This document shows positions 45,766-55,678 of a DNA stretch of 64,000 nucleotides, one piece after another. The notes beneath the pieces were generated by a model. That model was not told the origin of the DNA. It did no database searches and was given only the letters and a program-made list of their open reading frames with translations. Position 1 is the first letter of the stretch. Each line of letters begins with the position of its first letter. The stretch is from Gaertneriomyces semiglobifer (lineage: Eukaryota; Chytridiomycota; Chytridiomycetes; Spizellomycetales; Spizellomycetaceae): the NCBI GenBank assembly GCA_025558075.1, contig JAHLKF010000023.1:124001-188000 (forward strand). Reading direction: 5' to 3'. A program made the translations under genes and the position numbers.

Positions 45766-47252
45766 GTTTTCTCACCACCAAGTTCCAAAACCCGTTTCTC
45801 AATTGCCTCCAACACCCGTTCAAACCCATCCACACCCCTCCTCTCCTGATCCTCTCCCCCAAAAAACCGACCGCTTAACATTTCATAATGGTCGACATCC
45901 ACACCCGACCGGTAAACAATCGCAGTATAAGTCGGAAACACGACCTTACTATCTGACGAGGGTTCATACGGTTCAGACATACTGGTGTGATTTTCAGAGA
46001 GGTCGAGGGAGACGCGTTGGACACGGTCAAGTGCTTGACTCAACCTCTTGACAGAATCGCGATGTGTATCTTGCGTACCACTCTGTTCATAATGAGGTAC
46101 TCCCACAATTGAGTCAGTGTACGGTCCAAGTGTGCCCATCAATGCGTCCAATTTGTCTTTGGCGGCACGACTGTTGGTCGAAGACGCCGAGAGCCTCTTT
46201 TTGTTATGAGTCTCGGTGTGATCTAACTCTAATGAGCGACGGGAGGAAGAAAAGGAGCGACGGTGGAGGTCGAGGCCGAGGGGGTACTGATGTGTTGTTG
46301 TTGTTGTTATTAAGGGTGGTATCGGTGTCGATGCTGCGTCAATAGAAGCGACTTTCTCTTGATTATTAGTATCACGAATAGAGACCGCAGAGGGTCTGTT
46401 ACGCCAGAGGCTGATTTTGACATTTGGTGTCGAGTCGAGTGTGGAAGGATAGGACTGTGCATCGACAGAAGCGTATACGGGGTAAGGGTAATAAGGGTCG
46501 TAATGAGTGCGATGGGTAGCGGTGGTGTAGATGGAGGTACCACTGAATCGACGTCGTGGGAATACAGAATCCTCTGATGGCGATGAAGAGAGTGAGCCTG
46601 AGCCTGAGTGAAGGGATGAATGTTTGTTAAAGTCCTTGTCATCGTGCCATGAGGTGTCTTCTTCGGTGGGAGAGATGGGAGAGAGTTGGTGACACGAGTT
46701 TGCCAATGTCTTGCTGCCCTCGGAACTGCTTCGGTGTTGTTGTTGATCACTACTGAGCCGTCTGATGGCCTCTTGCCATACTTCTCTTCGTGATGAGTTG
46801 TTGATGTGGTTGTTGTGTGCTTCTGCGAGTGCAGTGTTGTTCTCTGCGGGTTCAGCGGCGAGGGCAGTGGCAGCGGTGCCCACCGTCCTACTACTACTAC
46901 TACTACTATCAACGCTTGTGTTGATGGAGAGGATCAATGGATCTTTTTTCGAGTGTTTGCGCCTGAAATGCAAGACATTTGACAGGCGACCCCGTCGTTT
47001 GCCATGCTGCTTCTTCCCGTCGCTATGCACATGCTGCAACTGCTCTTCCATGTCATTGTTGTCATTGCTGATATGCTTTTCCTTTGCCGAGTGGTCCTTT
47101 GCCGAGTGGTCCTTTGCCGAGTGGTCCTTTGCCGAGTGATCCTTTGCCGAGTGGTCCTTTGCCGAGTGGTCCTTTGCCGAGTGATCCTTTGCCGAGTGGT
47201 CCTTTGCCGAGTGGTCCTTTGAAGCGAATGGATGCCGCACTGACAGTCTCAT
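45738..47252 (-). CDS. disordered protein with nine KDHSA repeats, unknown function
   Basis: Single exon, 504 residues. After MRLSVRHPFAS come nine tandem KDHSA pentapeptides, then a basic His/Lys-rich part (KKQHGKRRGRLSNVLHFRRKHSKKDP). The remainder is Ser/Thr/Asn-rich, with short islands such as FPRRRFSGTSIYTTATHRTHYDPYYPYPVY, LDLHRRSFSSSRRSLELDH and YTAIVYRSGVDVDHYEMLSG. The C-terminus is helical (GFERVLEAIEKRVLELGGEKTE). No known domain was recognised. Support for coding: 504 open codons, and the only variation between repeat units (GAC versus GAT) is silent in this frame but changes residues in the other two. Confidence 0.7.
   Translation of the reverse strand: MRLSVRHPFASKDHSAKDHSAKDHSAKDHSAKDHSAKDHSAKDHSAKDHSAKDHSAKEKHISNDNNDMEEQLQHVHSDGKKQHGKRRGRLSNVLHFRRKHSKKDPLILSINTSVDSSSSSSRTVGTAATALAAEPAENNTALAEAHNNHINNSSRREVWQEAIRRLSSDQQQHRSSSEGSKTLANSCHQLSPISPTEEDTSWHDDKDFNKHSSLHSGSGSLSSSPSEDSVFPRRRFSGTSIYTTATHRTHYDPYYPYPVYASVDAQSYPSTLDSTPNVKISLWRNRPSAVSIRDTNNQEKVASIDAASTPIPPLITTTTTHQYPLGLDLHRRSFSSSRRSLELDHTETHNKKRLSASSTNSRAAKDKLDALMGTLGPYTDSIVGVPHYEQSGTQDTHRDSVKRLSQALDRVQRVSLDLSENHTSMSEPYEPSSDSKVVFPTYTAIVYRSGVDVDHYEMLSGRFFGGEDQERRGVDGFERVLEAIEKRVLELGGEKTEVCEEIEV
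47080..47222. repeat. 15-bp minisatellite encoding KDHSA
   Basis: Nine head-to-tail copies of a 15-nt unit (CCTTTGCCGAGTGGT on the plus strand). The only variant is GTGAT for GTGGT in two copies. Confidence 0.97.
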
Positions 47253-50200
47253 CCTGTCCTCTCTCTTGTGTGTATTGTCTGTGTATGTATGCGCGTATGA
47301 GTATGCGCTTTAGCGGACTATTATCATCCATTCAGCATTCTCGAGCCGGGCCACCCAATTGCAAATGCAGTCGATCTAAAAATAGCTCACGTATACATCC
47401 ACGGCATCTTCATTTACCGACGTATGAGGACTGGATAAATAGAATAAATAGACTTGATCTCCTTACGCGTACGTTTACGAGTTCCGCACGACGAAGGTCG
47501 GAGTTGATGACCCATCCACCATTTATTGATAGACACACAAGACCTCCTGTCAAATGACTATCAAATGATGAATGTTAATCACAGGCATTGGTACCCATAC
47601 CTTCTAGCAACCAAACCTGAGGCACCCTGTGGGACATTATACTTCATGAAGTGTGCTCAACAAGCCAAAAAAGGCATAGTTCCCAGAGCAGAGTTAGGAA
47701 GACTGGCAGTAACTCAAGCATGACCGTTCTTAAGCTTAAGATCTTAATGGTGCAGTGGTCGAAATGTTTTGAAGGTTCTTTGGTGCAGTTGCTGTGTTGA
47801 CACTGTGTTTGATAAAAGTAGAAACTCATACACCGTTGCAGTCTTCTTAAGCAGACCCTTTGCATAATGCTTCCAAAGGGAAGAAGTGATGATATTCCTA
47901 CATATTTGATTATAGGCCTCATCAAATTATATTTGAAGCCTTAGGGATGATTGGTTGCCTCCAATAACACTTGTGCAGCCACTTCAAAAGGTCAGCTGAA
48001 GAAAATTGTTTACACCACAGGTTTGGCAAGTGAGCCAAGAAGATATCCAATTGAAAGAGATGGAACATTTAAATAACATCTGACTACATCAGGTTTGTTG
48101 CAGAGGAACCTGCTGATGCTCTTATCCTTCTTATAAGCTCTGTTATCTCTCAAGTCTAAGGTTCTAAGTTCTAAACTGACGGTTGCGTTAAGCGCTTCCC
48201 GACGGAAAAGATCATGTGACTTAGGGCAGTGCTGACATAGCAGTTACCGATAACGGGGTAACCCCAATGGCGTGTATGCCACCGGGATCCTATTACAACA
48301 AGGTTATTAAGCTGTGATACACAACTGGTTCCTTTGTTCAAGTCTTTATGCTGTCAACAATGGGGTAACGAATGGAGCAATGTCATCACCAGCACGTGCT
48401 CTGCTCATCATACGAAAGACATTGCAGATTCCAGTCTTGGTATGTGTGCCCATCTCTTGCTTGGCTCATAACAATCCACAGATTGCAACAAGTTGAGGTG
48501 CCTTCACCATTTTCATGATGGATGAAGTCAATTGCACCTGAAACCACATCAAGACACCACTGCCTGCAACAACCGCTTATATTACTTGATGGTGTCTCCT
48601 TTTCTGGCCAAAGGGGATGCCGATTATGATATGGCAGATGTGGAGCCAGGGATGCAATTAAGCCTCGGAGATGTAACAGTCAGTGTGCCATCACTGATAT
48701 AAAAAGAAGCACAGTTCTATTTAAGCATCACCATGGAAGTTGTATGGTACCGTTGAGCCATATGACTTCCAATCCAGCAATGAACTTCTTGAAGGAATCA
48801 CAGGTATCTATTGTAAATGCCTTGTTGAGTGAAGTCACCGCACAAGTTTCAGAACCTTATGATTTTTGTGGTGATGAATATGCATTGAAGAGCCTCACAC
48901 ACTTGCTGGCAGTCACTACACGATGCATAACACCAGAACAACTCCATGGAAGCATACTCAATTTTACAATTGATTGCACATGTGGTCAGCCACGCATTCC
49001 TTTCAAATGCTTTTGACACTCTAGAGGGAAGAAAGACACATGTGTTGTGATACAATGACACTGTGCTACAGAAAGTGAAGAGGATTACTAGGTGAACACG
49101 ATATCATCAAGCTTGACAACACCCAACTTGCCACGGAGTGACTTTGAAAATGGAATAACAGCTCCTGTCCACATTACTTGTAAGTTTGGCAGTCAGCAAT
49201 AGCCTACCACTCAGCACAATTGGGGCCAGATTCAGTTGTCAAAATGCACACAGGAGCGACAAGAAGAGGTTGCTGGAGATTATTGTTGTATTCACGTAGG
49301 ACACACAATCTGCCACAAACAGGAAGTACAGAAAAAAACCAAGCAACACTAGGGATTCAAACTCATCCTCACCAGTCCCATCCAATATAAAGTTTTGTAC
49401 ATGTCCTGAAAAACATACTCAACAAAATCAGTCACTCATACATTGAGCAAGGTCACAACAAGAAGTCCTTCAACACTTCTCACTATCTGTGACAACACTC
49501 TAGCAGTAGTAGCTGTCAATGCACCGGGCTGCTGTGTGGAGTCCGCCAAGCTTGCTATGTGAGTTGAATTAAGTATACTACATTTAACTGTGCTCTCCAG
49601 TAATCAAAAGGATGGAGGATGAATGTATGTAACAGCAATCTACAAACTGTAGTATCTTCGCTGACTTGTTTCAACGGGATATTAGGCAGCTGGGTCTAAC
49701 ATGCATCAAGCACAAGGAGAGCACTTCTACAAGAAGAATGAAAGACATCTACCAAATTAAAACAAAATGATCTTTCAAACCAAACTGCAAATTAATCGGC
49801 AGAATCTGCAAGTGTTAGGCCATGTTGAAATTGAATGCACATGTCCAATGATAAAACTTAATAAAACAGTAAAGACTTGAAATATGCCTCGATATTTTGA
49901 TGCCACATCGCTTATATTAGGGAGTCCAATCATACTTCAATGAATCACATTGCTAGAGAGATAAGTAGAATGGCACCTTGGTACACTGATGGTGGACACT
50001 CTGCATCACTAGATGCCATATTTGGCCCCTGGCCTTTGTCCACCTGAATAGTTCTGTAGAGAAAGTGGTACTTTTGGGCCGAAAACAGGGATGTAGCAGC
50101 ATATTAGTTCCTAGGAGTATTTTTTTGCAGGGGTTTGGGTGAAACACTCATTTCAGAATGCTCTTAAAACTACCAGAAAACGGTGTCCCATGGTATTCAT

Positions 50201-50450
50201 CTATCAGGAACCGTTCGAAGGTTCAAGAAATATACTTGAAAGTAAGGCTACATTTGTTCACCTGCCACACATGCCTCTCCTGCTTGCTGGTGAATCAGTG
50301 CCAGTGTGAGGATTGTCAAACAAAGTGATGCTGACTTGACAACCAGGGCTGATCGTCTATTCCCAGGACATTAAGGTCGAAGTGCTAGTGACGTGGGCTT
50401 GCGTGCCATGCTCGGTTCAACTTGCTCTTCGGACCACACTAGGCACGACG
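47253..50450. mobile_element. gene-poor, CpG-depleted block; possible decayed insertion
   Basis: From about 47560 to 50340 there are only short frames with stops, many CA/TG dinucleotides and very few CpG, unlike the flanking CpG-rich genes. That pattern is expected from deamination of methylated cytosines in an old silenced element. No transposase, reverse transcriptase or terminal repeat could be identified, so the class is unknown. It contains a 60-bp copy of a SPAG17 exon-intron border at about 49645-49704. The first 300 bp (47253-47560) look like ordinary upstream sequence of the KDHSA gene. Confidence 0.45.
49645..49704. repeat. copy of SPAG17 exon 15 and splice acceptor
   Basis: This 60-bp stretch matches 50942-51001 in direct orientation with two mismatches seen (C/T and T/G). 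The source covers 51 nt of SPAG17 coding exon plus the adjacent intron end (CTAACATGC on this strand), so the copy was made from DNA, not from spliced RNA. Confidence 0.9.
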
Positions 50451-53400
50451 TCAAATTGTGTATATACAAGGTATCGTAATAATTTCATTCGGTGTTTGTA
50501 CTTGAATGTGATCTTCGGCTTTCACATTTGCATTCATTGCACGGGCACTTATGGTGGTTTGTACACCTGGAGCGATCTGTAGAATGCATGTTCAGCGTTA
50601 GAAGATGAACAAGAAGCACGCAGTACAAACCGGTCCGGGTTGATACGTTATCTCAAAGTTGCCGCCTCGTATCTGTTTGATTTTATATCGAATAGGCCTT
50701 GACGTTACGTTTTGTAAGACGAACTTCTGTGACGGCTCATTGGGAGTGAATCTTAAAACTGACGGCTTGATTACTAGAGAATGGTGGGCTAAATAGAGAG
50801 GATCCATTAGTTCAAGCGATGCATTAATGGACACAGACGTAACTTACGGCTGATATGATCCTTAGTTCCCGTGGAAAACACTAACTGCACGTTATCTTCT
50901 TCTTTCTCCAGTGCGGGCTCAATTTGCGAAATAGTCGGTGCAACTGTAGTATCTTCGCTGATTTGTTTCAACGGGATAGTAGGCAGCTGGGTCTAACATG
51001 CGTCAGCTGTACAGATATCAGCTATACATACGAGGTTCTCCAAGTTACGCCCTACCTGTGATGCAGGATGTGGACGGGAGTCCGACAAAGGGAGCAGCTT
51101 CTGCAATAGCAGCTGCCCTTCTGGGCGGTTAAAGTATCGGGGAAGTGGTTCTGCATGACCCCCAACCTTTAATTTTCCAACACTTGCAGGTTCCCCGTAG
51201 CGAATCCGCTGTTCCTTTGTCCATCGGTTGCGTTGAAAACCACCCGCAGCTTTGCCGTTCCCGCTTGCAATTTCTATCATCGGCCGCTGCTGTGGCGGAT
51301 TTGCATTGTGGACGTCTGCATGTTCCAAGCCAACTGTCTGTTTCTCGAACCCTGAGTTCAAGATGTCGGACTTGTTACAATGGCGTAAAAGCTGTGTTTC
51401 ACTAGTATATAAGATGTCTCATGTATGAGTCCGCAATGAGTGTTACTTACGCGGCGGTATGTGCGGCGATCGAGGGCAGGTTCATATACCGACAAGGTGA
51501 CGCCTAGAACAGGCCGGCCATGACTCAAGCCATTGACGTGAAACGTGGAGCTCTTCAACACCGCCAGCACGTCCACATCCCGTAGGAATTCCTGTCCATC
51601 ACCGTTTTCTTTCATCAAAAACACGCGAGGGGTATTGCCTGCGGGAGTTGTCTCAATCACATCCTCCAAGGAAGGCAGCAGAGGGTGAATGATCGTGTTC
51701 TCAGATTCTGTGCTCTCGCAGGCTGACTCAACCTGTTCCAACTACTGAAAGGTTAGCTATGAGAGTATCGCGCTGCCCCCAACTCATGCTACCGACTTCA
51801 GTGATTCCATTTTCTCCTATTGAGAATTTGTTTCCTTTCCAATCGCGCGCTTCTAACTCGCCAGTGCAATAGTTTACACGGTACGAGCCGCCGCGCCCCA
51901 GGGTGGCGCTTGAACGGTCAGATTGAGCGTCGCCAATTGGTAGGCATCTGATGGTGGCAACACCGCTGCCTGAGAGCTCAATCATGTGCTGGCCCTACCG
52001 ACAAGATTATAAGATGAGAAAGTTGAAATGAAGCAACGACATCCTCCACGAACCGAGTCTGGACTCACTTTGATTATGCGGGAAATGACCCCGGACGGCC
52101 CATCATTCTCAAACTCAACAGTAACGTTTGCACTATCCACCGTAATGCTACTACGGTCACCACAGAGATGCACAGAGGCGAATTCTTTATGTTTTATTTC
52201 AGTACGGACATCCCTGCGGTCAATGTTGTTCAATCCGTGTTGAATGAATGTCGTGCCATCGCTATGTTCGGTGATACATTGATTTGCCTCAAAGCTGACG
52301 GTGACCAGATCAGCCCGTGAGATAACAGTTTTGTGGGCAACGTCATCCTTCAATTGAACGACTTGAACAGAACTCGAAGCGATGCCGTCATTAGTCGGAC
52401 TTGCTGAGTGTTTTACGCCAGTAGCATTAGTACTACTCCATCTACCACTGAAATCACGGATCGCTGTATTGCCATTCGGATATAGAACTTCAACGGAGCC
52501 GTCCGAAAGATAGACGATCGTTGTGGCCTGTGTGATGACGGAACTCAGCTGGCTTCCACCGGGAGAGTCAAAACACAGACACGTATACGTACATCGCGTA
52601 ACGTCTCGCGTAGTACTTCGTGCCGAGGTCGAGCGGCACTGTGACTACTGGATACCCTCTCATTTATGTAAGTCACGTATCTCTGAGAAATAATTCCTTC
52701 ATTTCCCCAAGTGATATGTAAACCAGTCGCAGTGGACAGCTCGAGGGTTACGCCGGCGGCACCCTTGAATGTCGCGACGATAACTGTTCCATCATCATAC
52801 GTGCCTGTTAAGCGCGATTCTGAGATATCCATTGCCTTCCTGCCCCAGGAAAATACCGCATCCTGGTCTATTATCCGTCCAAGCCATTCTATCACGAAGA
52901 TAAGTCATTGTATGATGGCAAAAGGCTAGTAATAGTTACCAATATTCCCATCCCGGCCTTTCAGCTCTCTTCGCAATACACGAATTTGTCCTCCGGTGTT
53001 GGGATACATATAGGTATATGTTTCATTAAATTGAAAAAGTTGGTCACCACATGAGTATACGTATGCACGCTCAGAGTCGTTGACACCAGCGGTGCCCAGC
53101 ACCTCTGGCGCACCGTTGTGCAACTCAGTAAAGAGGCCGAGACCAACTTTCGTTGTCGCCTGCATGAAGTGAATAAACGAATTCACATGCCGACACTACC
53201 ATGGTGCCTTACTTACATGAAAGTCATGTTCCACCTCCGCTGTTATAGCCTCAAAATCACCAGGCCCAGACATGCACAAAAGAATTAATCCCTCCTTTTC
53301 CTCGCTTTCTAAACGCTGAAAAGATATGTGCGGCCATCTGAGGCGTGCACATTGTAAAATCTGTGGTGACAGTTGGTTCAAGCAAAAGGATATATCAAGC

Positions 53401-55356
53401 TCATGGGTTGCCTCACTTGTGATATGGAATTGCAATCGTGGTCCTCAATCCAACATCGCGCTCCTTCATCAGACGGGTCTATCTGCATCTCCTGTCGAAC
53501 CTCAGAAGGAACCACCTGTTGCGCGGTTTCAGTAAGGTCTGGAAGACAGCTTATATCAGCTGAGTTGTATGCGGCGATTATGAAATCAGACGCACTTGGC
53601 AGTAAACCGAGAAACTTCCTCATTGGGTAAGCATTGCCTAGCTCCTCTAAAGCCTCCCGAAGAGCCCGACTGTCTCCCATGGCGTTTCCGAGCAATACCT
53701 TAGCCTGACCAATCCAGTCACCGTACAGCTCAACGTCGCTGAACAATAAGTTAAACGTAAGCACCGCGCTTGTTTTGTCAAGTGGTCATGACACTTACGG
53801 AGATGGGAAGTCATCATTGCCTGACCGTGTAACTTCATGAGGAAGGATAGACAATCGGGTTACAAGCTTTCGCAGGTGGACCTTCAACGACTCAACATCT
53901 CCTCCCGGTGGCGAGAAGGGCCTGTTATTGTCACTTTCACGAGTTCTGCTAGCGTGATCAAGCAGAGCAGCCAGTATTACATCCGGTTTCAGGAGCTGCT
54001 TCCGTTCGACGCGGTCAAGAGTCCTACGAAAGCAGCGCGTTGTTATTTCCAAGCTTTCCTCATGCACAGCCGGAACAACAACAATCTCGGTTTGTGAGTA
54101 AAATGCCTGATGCACTTTTTTCTTGTCAATATGTGTATACACTGCTTTGGACACGTCGTCAAATATTTCGCCGTCTTCGCGATTGCCGGTCTTGAGTATG
54201 CTCCAGGCAAACTGTTGCCACATTGACGGAGTACGATCAGAGGCAGAGAGAGCCCGTGCGCGTAGTTGATGTACCAAAGTGTTCCCTTGCGGCAGTTCTT
54301 GATGGCTGAGGAAAATGGCGATTTCCACCTGAACACCAACCTCCTCCATGAGGCTAATAAAAAAGCCCACGTCATCAAAATCTTGCAAAAGATAATAAGC
54401 ATCAGGTCCTCCGAGAGGCTCGTCACCTAGGCAGAGGAGCGATTAGATCCAATCCCGCAAGGGCACAATCCTTACTCACCAATGCTATTGATATTCGCAT
54501 CCAACTTAACAACCCCCTTATCCCTTAATCGAACCTTTCTTTTCGAAACGTCACCTAACGATTGGGCGGATTCTGGTCTGGATGCCGCATCTGCAGGCTT
54601 CGGAAGTGAACCTGTATACGAGTAAATAAGCCTACCCCTCCGCGTTGCTCGAGATGGGCTACCTTTCGTGGTTTTTTTCGGAGGTGACTTCGCTCTTGCA
54701 CTATCCTTGTCTTCTTTGGACTTGGCCTTCAGCTTGGCGGTGTCGATTGCTTCTGAGACGCTAGGTGTGTCCGGACTTCCATTCGCCTAAGCATATGGAG
54801 TGAGCATCAGGTGGTCATCCGCGCAACCCAATTGTCGCCTCTTGAATACCTTCTGCTCGTTTTTGGAGTCTAATGCTTGCTGCTTCAAGACAATCAAGCG
54901 AAGTTTCAGTAGTCGAGCTACGAGGGAATTGGACAGGTCTGCATCGCCACTGCTAGCATCAATCAAGGCCTTTGCCTCCTTGCACAGATCATAACCTTTA
55001 TGATTCTCTATAGCCTGAAGAAAAAAGAATATTAAGACCCACCCGCATGGCTTCGCGCGAGGTCGCCCTAACTTGCCCAGGAAAGCAGCGAGCTACGTGA
55101 TAGCACTGAGAATCTCTGACGGATTCCACTAGCGACTGTGGCTGCCAAGGCACCTATCCTACTTGTTTCCTGCTGACTAGGGTCCTCGTGAACCGAAAAC
55201 ACGAACGCCTGCCAAGAATCCTAAAGGCAGCCGTCCACACTGTCAAATACCAGTTGGTCATCAAATACAGGCCATAATTGTTCTCACGTCATTCAGGGGC
55301 AGGTTCTGCAACGGATGCGCCGCTGAAGCAGACGCCGCTTTGTCGTTCCGTCCCAT
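50451..55356 (-). CDS. SPAG17: SPAG17/PF6-like ciliary central-pair protein
   Basis: Component of the C1a projection of the axonemal central pair, needed for flagellar beating. Seventeen exons join in phase to about 1318 residues: 55288-55356, 55077-55220, 54850-55014, 54663-54786, 54480-54611, 53799-54426, 53417-53738, 53217-53360, 52940-53159, 52593-52888, 52069-52548, 51797-51994, 51451-51741, 51056-51370, 50848-50992, 50631-50788, 50451-50576. Family features: the N-terminal DSWQAFVFSVHEDPSQQE and ARLLKLRLIVLKQQ, then INSIGDEPLGGPDAYYLLQDFDD. The long centre has DGT-type beta repeats (VIVATFKGAAGVTLEL, TIVYLSDGSVEVLYPNG). PRVFLMKENGDGQEFLRDVDVLAVL follows, and an MSP/ASH-like beta domain ends the protein (FEITYQPGPIAPGVQTTI). 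It is shorter than the human protein. Intron 2 appears to be GC-AG. Confidence 0.88.
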
Positions 55357-55678
55357 CACAAGGTTGACGATTCGGTTTTCCGCTATTTCTTAGCCAAGGT
55401 TTTCTCACTGGCGCTATAAATTCTGAACACGCTAAACTCCGCGGCTTACGCAACAGCACAGGTCAACCTTTTGCGATAGTTGAGGCCGAATTTCCTTTAA
55501 GTGGCGATCCCGCGACAGTCCACGCAGACTTTGAACAGCCATTCGTGCATGTAGTGATGTTGTATTACCAGGATTGGGTAGTGACTAAAGTTCGGCCTGC
55601 GGTTGCCGAATGTGGTGTATGTCCAGGCAGTCGGACGAATGAAAAGAAACCGACCACAGCGCGTAGGATTTCTGCCAA
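55357..55678. other. divergent promoter region SPAG17 / CDC11-like gene
   Basis: About 320 bp between head-to-head genes. It may hide a short 5' exon of the plus-strand gene, whose start is uncertain. Confidence 0.4.

Noticed and set aside
45435..46051. Ser/Leu, Arg/Glu and Pro/Thr-rich frames across the CT tract and minisatellite
   Set aside because: Products of simple-sequence DNA without start context or conserved features.
47004..47331. Long frames on both strands through the 15-bp minisatellite (for example PLPSG or GPLGK repeats)
   Set aside because: A repeat whose unit is a multiple of three keeps all frames open. Only the KDHSA frame extends far beyond the array and has purely silent unit variation.
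48744..49016. Ninety-codon frame in the CpG-poor block
   Set aside because: No recognisable domain, surrounded by stops, and in DNA that looks decayed; could at most be a remnant.
51002..51040. A 39-nt intron between SPAG17 exons 14 and 15
   Set aside because: An earlier GTAGGG donor at 51055 gives a 63-nt intron in phase, like the other introns of the gene.
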